A stretch of DNA of 53,684 bases from an uncultured Afifella sp. (lineage in GTDB: Bacteria; Pseudomonadota; Alphaproteobacteria; Rhizobiales; Afifellaceae). Every line of letters starts with the position of its first letter. Within the stretch, counting starts at the first letter, position 1. Below the pieces are notes generated by a model. The model was not told the origin of the DNA and made no database searches. It saw only the letters and a list, made by a program, of their open reading frames with translations. This document shows positions 43,083 through 50,912 of the stretch, piece after piece. Location: positions 1 through 53,684 of the forward strand of contig CAMYKZ010000037.1 of NCBI GenBank assembly GCA_947259045.1. The letters run 5' to 3'. Made by a program: the position numbers and the translations under genes.

Positions 43083-44278
43083 ATGAACAGCATTTCACCG
43101 CCCAGCCATGTCCTTTACGAGCCGCTGCAACTTCCTTGCGGCGTTATCCTGAAAAACCGGCTTGTCAAGTCGGCGATGTCGGATTCGCTTGCCGACGGTC
43201 AGGGCAATCCGACCGAAGCGCAGATGCGGCTATACGAAAGGTGGGCGGAATTGCCCTGTCGATTATCGGCGAAGTCCAAGCAGACGCAAGATTTCCGGAG
43301 AAGCCGGGAAATCTGGTATTGGACGATGCTTCAAACAGGCAAGCGCTGCAATCGCTGGCGCACGGTGCCTCCGTCAATGAAGCGCATCTGTGGGCCCAGC
43401 TTGGCCATGCAGGGGCCCTCTCCCATCCGCCGATCAGCAGGCCCAAAGGCCCGTCCGCGCTCAATGTCGGGGATTTGCAATGTGCCGGCATGACAATGGA
43501 CGAAGTCCGGGACCTGCCCGGGATATTCGCCAGCGCGGCGCGGCGTGCAAAAGCCGCCGGATTTGGCGGCGTTCAGATCCATGCCGGCCATGGGTTCCTG
43601 CTCAGCCAGTTCCTGTCGCCGCTATTCAATCATCGTACCGATCGCTACGGCGGGTCGATCGAAGCCCGCTGTCAGATTGTTCTCGACATCCTGGCAGAAG
43701 TGCGAAACGCCGTCGGGTCCGGATTTCCCGTCGCCATCAAGATCAATGCGACGGACAATCTCCAGGGCGGGCTTACCCATGACGACGCCTTGAAGGCAGT
43801 GGGTCTGCTCGACCGGACGTCTGTCGATCTGATCGACATCAGCGGCGGCACCTATTTCCCGGGCGCGAAAGCAGCCTCCGACGGCGCGGGCAGCGGGCCC
43901 TATTTCCTTGATTTTGCACGGCTTGCGCGCTCTGAAACCAGCAAGCCGCTTATGTTGACAGGCGGAATCAAGACCCGCGAACAAGCCGCCGACGTTGTCG
44001 CAAGCGGCGCTGCCGATGCTGTGAGCCTCGCCCGGGCCATGGTTCTTGATCCGCAACTGGCTGATACCTGGCAGGCCGATATTGGCGGTGATCCGGAATT
44101 TCCGAAGTTCAAGCCCGGGCCTCCCGGCGCCATCACGTCCTGGTACACCATGCGTCTGACAGCCCTGGCCGAAGATCGGGAGGATGATTTTGACCTCGAC
44201 CTCGCCGGCGCCATGCAGGCCTATGAGGATCGTGACGCTATGCGGTGCAAGGCCTGGCTGGAAAAATTTGCGCCGTAG
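43083..44278 (+). pseudogene. NADH:flavin oxidoreductase (old yellow enzyme family), frameshifted
   Basis: The N-terminus reads from ATG 43083: LYEPLQLPCGVILKNRLVKSAMSDSLADG, QMRLYERWA. At about 43245 the similarity jumps to another frame, continuing GGIALSIIGEVQADARFPEKPGNLVLDDASN and then the full OYE barrel: HAGALSHPP, AAGFGGVQIHAGHGFLLSQFLSP, RTDRYGGSIEARCQ and LTGGIKTREQAADVV. Intact relatives read RWAEGGIALS; the missing bases fit a 7-bp loss between two GCGGAAG-type direct repeats. Catalytic and FMN motifs are otherwise kept. Lies 26 bp after gmaS and may have been the last gene of the methylamine operon. Confidence 0.8.
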
Positions 44279-44384
44279 TGATTGTGCCGGATAGGCTTGC
44301 CTTGCCCCGGCGGAAACTTTCGTTTGTGAATTTCCCGCATCTTGGACTAGCCTAGTTCGATATTGGGCTGAATGGGGGCGGAAT

Positions 44385-46488
44385 ATGCAGCGCGGACGAA
44401 CCGGTAGCGGAGAATATGTGGCGCGTATCAGGCGCGCTTTTGATCAGAAACTGTCACTTGACCGTCCGGGCGGAATATCGCCAGCTGCGTGGTTCCTCGG
44501 CCCGAAGGGCGAAAACGAAGCTGCCATGGCTGAGCTGGTCACCGAGGCAGTGCGATCACATGTTGAAGCGCGGCGCCTGTACAAGCCCGGCGACCCGGAT
44601 TTTGCCAGCGAAGAGGAGCTCGCCTCCAAACAGCATCAGGACAGTCTGAAACTGCTCAAGACGCGGATGGACGAACTGCTGCAGTGCCTGTCCGCATCAT
44701 AATGTTGCCGCCGAAGCCTCGCCGGTAACGACAATGCTTGAGATTCTCGTCGGTGAAGACCTTTGCAGGATGCTCGGGTTTGCGGTTGCTGACGAGGACG
44801 CGCAGGCCGGTATCCGGCCATGGGGTCATATCACCTGTGACGGATCGGTAGCCAATGGCGAAGCCATGTGGGCGGCACGGAACCTGAAATATCTTCCGCT
44901 GGCGATCGCCGCCGCAATTCGCCAGGAACCGGTAATGAACAGCGCTCGGTCGGTATCTGTGAAAACAATTCGCGGCGACCGTCGCCGCCTCCTCGATCTG
45001 GACCCGTGGGATTTGTTGAACCTGCCGGTCGACGAAGCGATCGGACTGGTCGACCGGATCAGTGAAACCACTGATGTCGCTCCGGATGATTTGCGTCATG
45101 CCGTTGATGACTATTCCGTTCAGAATATCGGCCTTGCCGAATTCGAACGGCAGCATCTTGATCGTCCGCAACAGGCAAGGCCGGCGGTCTGCGTGCCTGC
45201 AACCGCGCACTATTCCTGGCCCAAAACGGCAGCCCTTCTCGGTCTGGGGACCAGGACCGTGCGCATTGTCGACATCGATTTTGACGGGCGAATGGACACG
45301 GTTGCGCTGCGGCGGGAGCTCGACGATTGCCTGGAAAATCAGTGCCCTGTGCTTCAGGTCGTCGCCGTTGTCGGCAGCACCGAAGAAGGGGCCGTCGACC
45401 CATTGTCTGATATTATCGACATCCGCGACGAAGGCGGTTATTTCGCCGCAATGACCCGTCAACCGGCGCCGCAACGAATTTTACAGGCGCCCGATCCGAT
45501 GGAAGGCCGGCCCGACCGCCAGATGAGCGATTATGTCGCCCGGCAATACCGCGCCTTTCCAAAAGCCGACAGCATTACGCTTGATCCGCACAAATCCGGG
45601 TTCATTCCATATCCGGCCGGCAGCCTTTGTTACCGCAACGGCGGCATGCGAAAACTGATTGCGTTTACTGCACCGGTGATCGTCCATGGCGACGATGATC
45701 CAGGTGTTGGAACATTCGGCATCGAGGGGTCGAAACCCGGAGCGGCCGCCGCCGGGATCTATCTGTCCCACAGTCTGATTCCAACCGATCGGTCCGGCTA
45801 TGGCCGACTGCTGGGGCGATGCATTTTCAACAATAAGAGGTTTTTTGCCGCTCTGGCGTCCATGGCAGAGCCTGAAGACCCGTTTACCATCACCTTGTTC
45901 CAGCGCATGCCGGTCGAAAAGGCCGGCGGAACCGCGTACGAAATAGAAGAACAGCTTGAATATATGAAACGCGAAATCGTACCGCTTCCGAACGACGTCC
46001 TGACGAAAAAACTGTTTGGTGATGAGCCGGATCTGGATCCGGAGCTTTTGGACCTGTTCAAGCAAATCGGATCGGATCTCAGCATTCTTAATTATGCCTT
46101 CAATTTCAGAACCGCAGCGGGCCTCAATCGCGACCTGCATCTGATGAATGAGATGAACGACGAGATTTTTCGGCTGTTGAGCGTCCAGACATTCAATGGC
46201 GGGCACGTCCCGGACAATGACATGTTTGTCACGTCATCTGCGTTCGATCCGGCAATCTGCGGGCAGCCATTCGTTGACCATTTTTGCCGCCGTGCCGGGG
46301 TTGAGCCGACGGCCGGCAATGCGGTGGCGTTTCTGATTTCGACAACTCAGAACCCGTGGCTGACGGCCACTGCCGAGGGAGACTTCATCCCGACACTCAT
46401 CGACGTTCTGCGGGAAACCGCCGACCGGGCTGCACAATTCGTCATCAAACGCCATGGTCTCAAGCTGGCAACCAAAACGGCATCGTAA
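44385..46488 (+). pseudogene. group II PLP-dependent decarboxylase (tyrosine/glutamate decarboxylase-like), broken by two deletions
   Basis: The first frame (44385-44702) encodes the N-terminal region AAWFLGPKGENEAAMAELVTEAV, PGDPDFASEEELA, DELLQCLS and then stops. The next frame resumes with NVAAEASPVTT then MLEILVGEDLCRMLGF and ITCDGSVANGEAMWAARNLKYLPLA. Between them the usual FFSPRYQGHM..YNQN segment (about 40 residues) is missing and the frame is shifted. A second, in-frame deletion lies near 45430: the sequence DIRDE runs straight into GGYFAAMT, without the HxDAAW segment whose Asp binds the PLP nitrogen. The PLP lysine is still present (SITLDPHKSGFIPYPAG). The enzyme cannot work as read. 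Two ORFs of 105 and 584 codons remain. Confidence 0.8.
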
Positions 46489-46508
46489 ACAACAGGGGGA
46501 GAAAGCCG

Positions 46509-47420
46509 ATGGTGCACCTCAATGCGCATCACGAAAAGCCGGCGGTGGAAAACCCGCCTCATCAGCATGCCTTCACCATTGTCGGCGAAGAGCAGCTTTT
46601 CGGTGTTCACATGACGCAATATCATTGTGAAATCCATAAGTACCAGATCATTCTGAAGCTGACATTGCCCGACAAGGACCACCGGAAATTCAAGGTGCTG
46701 CGCGATGCCTATCCGAGCGATTTTTTTGTTCTGTGCAACGGCAAAGGCGAGGAGGAAACCGGTGAGAACATGGAGTTCTCGGTCCCGGATCTGGCATCGG
46801 GGCGCAGGCGGGTGTTCACCGGCAATATCTTTCAGGGCATCCGCCCGTTTGATGGCGACCCGGGCGAGCACTTTTTTCCCTGGGACCTCGATCAAGTCAT
46901 GCCGGCGATTCCGAATGTCACGGTCACCGTAGAGCGTATTGTTCTGTTCCGGCCATTCGCCCATCATCAGGTCTTGCCGCGCTATGCCACCTACTGGCTT
47001 TTCGGCCAGGGAAGCGAGGCACACATGACCAACCTCCAGACTGCTGCTCTGGCGACAAGCCCCTTCGAGCCGGAAGCGTTCGGTCCCGATTACGATCACG
47101 TATTGTCGCTCGCAAAGGCGCCCGAATGGCTTCAGGATTCCATGCTGGAGGCCGGCATTGTCGTAACGGTTCCAGCGGTGCCGCTCGTCGATCCGGAGAC
47201 CGGGGCACCGACGATTCCATGCAAAACACCATTTCTCGCCGATGAAAGCATCGACCTGATGTACCGCGGGGTCGGGCCTGCCAGGCAGGTGATTGCCGGA
47301 CCCACGTTTCTGCATTGCACCGCGGTCTGCAACAGTCCGTCAATGATTCCGTGCAGCGGCGAAGATGCATGCCATATCAGTGTCATGCCCAAAAAATACT
47401 GGCGAAACGGGGGTAACTAA
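46509..47420 (+). CDS. conserved hypothetical protein, 303 aa, linked to decarboxylase and cyclase
   Basis: ATG 46509 follows GGGGGAGA (46495-46502), a strong ribosome binding site. The 303-residue soluble protein has no signal peptide or membrane segment. Visible parts: an N-terminal HQHAFTIVGEEQLFGVHMTQ, YHCEIHKYQIILKLTLPD (beta-rich, His-rich), a middle FFPWDLDQVMPAIPNVTVTVERIVLF, and a C-terminal Cys-containing region (LHCTAVCNSPSMIPCSGEDACHIS) with five cysteines that could bind a metal or cluster. I do not recognise the family. It begins 20 bp after the decarboxylase and overlaps the cyclase start by one base, so it is translationally coupled to the cyclase. Confidence 0.8.
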   Translation: MVHLNAHHEKPAVENPPHQHAFTIVGEEQLFGVHMTQYHCEIHKYQIILKLTLPDKDHRKFKVLRDAYPSDFFVLCNGKGEEETGENMEFSVPDLASGRRRVFTGNIFQGIRPFDGDPGEHFFPWDLDQVMPAIPNVTVTVERIVLFRPFAHHQVLPRYATYWLFGQGSEAHMTNLQTAALATSPFEPEAFGPDYDHVLSLAKAPEWLQDSMLEAGIVVTVPAVPLVDPETGAPTIPCKTPFLADESIDLMYRGVGPARQVIAGPTFLHCTAVCNSPSMIPCSGEDACHISVMPKKYWRNGGN

Positions 47421-48217
47421 TGACGGAAACGTTTGAACAGGAGAACGGTAACGAACCGCTGTGGCGGCAGATCTTTGCCGAAGGACATCCTGAACTCAAC
47501 AAGCAGCACTGGCTGCACACCAAACTGCCGCACAAACCGCGCTGTAAACTGTGCCTCGTGCCGTTTTCCGGCATCGGCGGCTGGATCATGCGAAAGCGCG
47601 GCAAGTCGAAAAGCAGCCGCAATCCGAATTTCTGCAACGCCTGTGATGGATTTCTCGATGCCTTTCCGGGCGGCGCAGATGTAGAATTGTCGATCCTGTT
47701 TGTTGATATCCGTCATTCCACGCAATTTGCCGAAGGCGCTCAGCCGGCTGAAGTCAGCAGCCGGGTCAACGCCTTTCTGGATCAGGCAACGAAAATTCTA
47801 ACCGACGAAGACGGCTTCGTCATGGCCTTCTATGGCGACTGCGTGGTCGGCGTCTGGCCACCCGGTTTCAGCGGCCCCGATCACGCTGCAAAAGCGCAAC
47901 GCGCGGCGCGCAGAATGACGCAAAGCGCTGCGTTGACGGACGCGCACGGCGCGCCGATTCCGGCTGGTATCGGCGTGCACACCGGCACTGTCTATATCGG
48001 CACGGTGTCGGCCGCCAAGGGACTGTTCCGCGACGTGTCGATCTTCGGCAGCAACGTTATTCTGACGGCGCGCCTCGCTGCGGCGGCTTCGGCGTCGGAA
48101 GCGCTGGTCAGCGCCGATTCCATCCGCGCATCCGGCGCGGACACGGAAACCCTGGAAAGCCGTACGCTTGAAATGAAAGGCATCACCGAACCCGTGGCGG
48201 CGTTCGTCCTGACCTGA
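47420..48217 (+). CDS. class III adenylate/guanylate cyclase with N-terminal Cys-pair module
   Basis: ATG 47420 overlaps the previous stop (TAATG). The 265-residue protein has an N-terminal about 75-residue region with two Cys pairs (CKLC, CNAC), a possible zinc or iron-sulfur module. A class III cyclase domain follows: LSILFVDIRHSTQFAE (first metal Asp), FVMAFYGDCVVGVWPPG (second metal Asp), GIGVHTGTVYIGTVSA and IFGSNVILTARLAAAA. Both metal-binding Asp are present, so it looks catalytic; the substrate-specifying residues do not allow me to choose ATP or GTP. It converges with a CRP-type regulator 10 bp away, which suggests it makes that regulator's ligand (inference). Confidence 0.9.
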   Translation: MTETFEQENGNEPLWRQIFAEGHPELNKQHWLHTKLPHKPRCKLCLVPFSGIGGWIMRKRGKSKSSRNPNFCNACDGFLDAFPGGADVELSILFVDIRHSTQFAEGAQPAEVSSRVNAFLDQATKILTDEDGFVMAFYGDCVVGVWPPGFSGPDHAAKAQRAARRMTQSAALTDAHGAPIPAGIGVHTGTVYIGTVSAAKGLFRDVSIFGSNVILTARLAAAASASEALVSADSIRASGADTETLESRTLEMKGITEPVAAFVLT

Positions 48218-48227
48218 ACGAAGCCGG

Positions 48228-48923
48228 TCAATCTTCGGAGATCGCTTCCAGCCGAACCGGGTCCACGAGAGTGATGCAGCCATTGTCGATGCTGACCAAT
48301 CCATCGTGCATCCAGGTCTGCATGGTGCGATTGACATTCTCGCGCGCGATGCCTGCAAATTCGCCCAGATCCGACTGCGAAACCGGTTGGGTAATCCGGA
48401 TCGCGCCTTTTGGCCCGGCCTCTCCCCATTTTTCGCCCAGCCGCAACAGGCATCTTGCCAGCCGCGCGCTGGCGGTAATCATCGCGCGTGTCTCGAACAT
48501 GTCGGATGCGTTGCGCACCTTGGCGCACAGCGCCTCAATCAAGGCAAAACACGCCTCCGGATTGGCTTTGAGAAAATTCCGCACCGTGCCACGGTCGACG
48601 ATGACGCCGCTGACCGATGATATCGCAATCGCATCTGCACTGCGTTCACCGCCGTCGAGCACGGCTATTTCGCCCAGTATTTCACCAGGCCCCATATGGT
48701 TCAGCACCGATTTCCGGCCGTTGATAGAGGTGACGCTGACCTCGACCTGCCCGTCTTCGATGAGAAATATCGACGAGCCTTCGTCGCCGCGCGATACGAT
48801 CATTTCCCCTTTGGCGTAGGTCCGCTTGCGCCCGCGGCCAAGCAGAGACTGCAGGTCCGGCTCTGCGAACGCCCCGGAAAGCAGGCTTTGCGGGTAAAGA
48901 TTGTCGTGCACGTCAAGGGTCAT
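48228..48923 (-). CDS. CRP/FNR-family regulator, CRP-like cyclic-nucleotide-binding
   Basis: A 231-residue CRP-type protein. The nucleotide-binding barrel has the phosphate-binding cassette LGEIAVLDGGERSADA, where Glu and the Arg-Ser pair that contact the cyclic phosphate in E. coli CRP are kept. The C-terminal helix-turn-helix is SQSDLGEFAGIARENVNRTMQTW; its recognition helix Arg-Glu-x-x-x-Arg matches the residues by which CRP reads TGTGA half-sites. No FNR-type N-terminal cysteines. It is convergent to the cyclase gene, and two TGTGA-N6-TCACA-type sites lie just upstream of its start, which makes autoregulation likely. Confidence 0.93.
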   Translation of the reverse strand: MTLDVHDNLYPQSLLSGAFAEPDLQSLLGRGRKRTYAKGEMIVSRGDEGSSIFLIEDGQVEVSVTSINGRKSVLNHMGPGEILGEIAVLDGGERSADAIAISSVSGVIVDRGTVRNFLKANPEACFALIEALCAKVRNASDMFETRAMITASARLARCLLRLGEKWGEAGPKGAIRITQPVSQSDLGEFAGIARENVNRTMQTWMHDGLVSIDNGCITLVDPVRLEAISED

Positions 48924-48969
48924 CGTCAGACTATCGCGAAATCGCGGTCACGCGTCAATTTGGTCTGTC

Positions 48970-48985
48970 AGTGACGGGCGTCACA
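48970..48985. promoter_or_regulatory. CRP-type site 1 (AGTGACGGGCGTCACA)
   Basis: AGTGA-N6-TCACA, one mismatch from the CRP consensus TGTGA-N6-TCACA, with a largely self-complementary core. It lies 47 bp upstream of the ATG of the CRP-type gene (minus strand). Centre-to-centre distance to site 2 is 44 bp, about four helical turns. Confidence 0.7.
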
Positions 48986-49013
48986 CCCCAGTCAAACAAC
49001 AACCGATCTCAGG

Positions 49014-49029
49014 TGTGACGGGCATCACA
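49014..49029. promoter_or_regulatory. CRP-type site 2 (TGTGACGGGCATCACA)
   Basis: An exact TGTGA-N6-TCACA match to the CRP consensus. It lies between the divergent CRP-type gene and the secreted-protein gene at 49167, so it could control either or both. It shares CGGGC in the spacer with site 1, arguing that both sites serve the same protein. Confidence 0.75.
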
Positions 49030-49166
49030 GCGGCAATTCCAATTCCCTCCCATTGTCATTGCATACCCGGTGAGACCGCAAATAAGGGCCTGGAACGGCC
49101 CCTGCGACGGGCAGGAAGCAGACGAACGGTTCGCCTGCGAAATTGAAGGAAATGGAGGGTCGAACA

Positions 49167-49784
49167 ATGACCAAAACATATCTGAAATCGATGGCAATTG
49201 CCGCACTTGCCTGTGGAACAATGATCGCAGCCCAGCCCGCTTCGGCGATCGTCATCCGCAATTGCACGGATATCGTCATCAAGGTTCAGGTCTTCAACAA
49301 CAATGACGCCCTGCGGGTGATCGCACTGAGGCAGGCCAATATCGGTACCGGCGATGCCGCCAATATGGAAGTCGGCGGCAACAAGGTACAAATCAAGGTG
49401 TTCAAGGCGCAGTTGTTCGACGCGCCGATATTGGTCAAAGGTGGTATGGGCGGCTACGCCACCTGGACCGTCCGCGGTAAAGGCGGCAGCTATTCGGTCA
49501 GTTCGCAGAATGATTGCCAGACGGCCAGCACCGGCGGTGGCGGCGGTGGCGGCCCGGTCGTCACAATCCCGGTCGATTCCGGCAAATGGGTCGGTGCCGG
49601 CAAACCGCTCACAATCCGCACGGCTTCCAGCACGTCCTTCACGCTGAAGCGGAAGGGCAAGAAGGGCAGGACGACGTACTCTCTGGTTGGCAGGGATACC
49701 TACCGCGGCGGCGACGGCAATACCTTTGTAATGCTGGCCCAAGGTCAGGCAAACTGGGGCGGCACCCGCATCCGGCTGAAATAG
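49167..49784 (+). CDS. secreted hypothetical protein with Gly-rich linker
   Basis: ATG 49167 is preceded by GGAGG (49154-49158); a TTG at 49143 is less likely. The 205-residue product has a signal peptide (YLKSMAIAALACGTMIAAQPASA), a first beta-rich domain of about 95 residues (IVIRNCTDIVIKVQVFNNND, ATWTVRGKGGSYSVSSQNDC, with two Cys that may form a disulfide), a Gly-rich linker (GGGGGGGP) and a basic beta-rich second domain (VDSGKWVGAGKPLTI, TYSLVGRDTYRGGDGN, FVMLAQGQANWGGTRI). I recognise no family. It is divergent from the CRP-type gene and may be a target of it. A strong terminator follows. Confidence 0.8.
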   Translation: MTKTYLKSMAIAALACGTMIAAQPASAIVIRNCTDIVIKVQVFNNNDALRVIALRQANIGTGDAANMEVGGNKVQIKVFKAQLFDAPILVKGGMGGYATWTVRGKGGSYSVSSQNDCQTASTGGGGGGGPVVTIPVDSGKWVGAGKPLTIRTASSTSFTLKRKGKKGRTTYSLVGRDTYRGGDGNTFVMLAQGQANWGGTRIRLK

Positions 49785-49806
49785 CAGACATTGCTCTGTG
49801 ATCACG

Positions 49807-49844
49807 CGGGCAGCCTGCCGGTCAGGCTGCCCGTCTCTTGTTTT
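49807..49844 (+). terminator. rho-independent terminator
   Basis: Perfect 11-bp stem CGGGCAGCCTG / CAGGCTGCCCG with a CCGGT loop, followed by TCTCTTGTTTT. The best intrinsic terminator in the window, ending the secreted-protein transcript. Confidence 0.92.
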
Positions 49845-49892
49845 GGAGACGCTCGCTGACCTGTTGCTGCCGCCTCCACCAGATAAGCGGTC

Positions 49893-50912
49893 TCAGATCG
49901 GATCGCGCCAGCCCCACTCTGACGCGATTTCAAGGCAGCGCCGCCAAGATTCGACCGCATCCGTCGTGCCGACACCGCGCAGCGATGCTGCCGCCGCGGC
50001 GTGGCCGAGGCTGATCGCCTCTTCAAGGCCCCACCCCTCGTGCAGGCCGTGGAGCGTACCGGCGGCAAACGCATCGCCGGCGCCGTTTGCACCAACGACG
50101 GCGTCGGGCGGAACTGCGACGGAGGGTTTGCGCAATTCGTGCCCATCCCGGGTCAGTGCAATCGCCCCGCCGGGAAAATGAACCGCCAGACATTGCATGG
50201 TTCCCATGGCAAGCACACTTCGCGCCGCGGCCAGACAATCGTCGATATCGGCACCATCGTCATGCTCCCTCGCCTGGCCGGCGATTGCCGCAATCTCGAA
50301 ATCATTGACAATCAGCAGGTCGAGATGAGCCAGGCACGGCCGGACGATCTCGGCAATGCGTTCCGCCGGAATGGAGCAGAGTTCCATATTTGTTTCAATC
50401 CCCTTCGCTTGCGCCTTTTTCAACACGCTCACCCATCCGTTCGCATCCCTCTGCCACGCCGCATCCAGCCTGGCGTGAATGCCGGGCAGACCAAGATGCA
50501 GATAGCGCGCATTGACGTCGGAAAAATCGAAATGGTCCGGCGTCATCAGCGCACTGGCGCCGGCATGGTAGAGATGCGTGCGGCGGCCGGAACTGCTGGA
50601 CGTGAACGCATCGGTGTAATTTGTCCGCACATCCGCGATGACCTGAAGCCGCCGGCAGTCGATCCCGGCGGTTTTCGCCTCGGCCAGAAGAATTCTGCCG
50701 TCCTCATCATCGCCGACAATGCCGATCGTCGAGACGGCGAAATGCGGATCGAGCCGTTTCAGGTCGACGGCCATGTTGCAGGCCGACCCGCCGCCGCGCA
50801 CTTCTTCGCTGACGATTTCCGCAATCCCGTCTTCGCCCGGCCAGACTTCGACGATCTTGTTGTGGTCGGCGCACCAGGTTCCGCCGGTGACGACGCCGCT
50901 GCGCCCGGGCAT
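49893..50912 (-). CDS. PfkB-family carbohydrate kinase
   Basis: A 339-residue ribokinase-like kinase. N-terminal VTGGTWCADHNKIVEVWPGED and GGGSACNMAVDLKRLDPHFAVSTIGIVGDDEDGR carry the first PfkB signature (Gly-Gly..N-A). The C-terminal anion-hole/catalytic motif is VVGANGAGDAFAAGTLHG with the catalytic Asp. A substrate region with YTDAFTSSSSGRRTHLYHAGAS is unlike fructokinase or ribokinase, so the sugar is open. It overlaps the upstream aldolase gene by one base (TAATG), which indicates a two-step kinase then aldolase module. Confidence 0.9.
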   Translation of the reverse strand: MPGRSGVVTGGTWCADHNKIVEVWPGEDGIAEIVSEEVRGGGSACNMAVDLKRLDPHFAVSTIGIVGDDEDGRILLAEAKTAGIDCRRLQVIADVRTNYTDAFTSSSSGRRTHLYHAGASALMTPDHFDFSDVNARYLHLGLPGIHARLDAAWQRDANGWVSVLKKAQAKGIETNMELCSIPAERIAEIVRPCLAHLDLLIVNDFEIAAIAGQAREHDDGADIDDCLAAARSVLAMGTMQCLAVHFPGGAIALTRDGHELRKPSVAVPPDAVVGANGAGDAFAAGTLHGLHEGWGLEEAISLGHAAAAASLRGVGTTDAVESWRRCLEIASEWGWRDPI

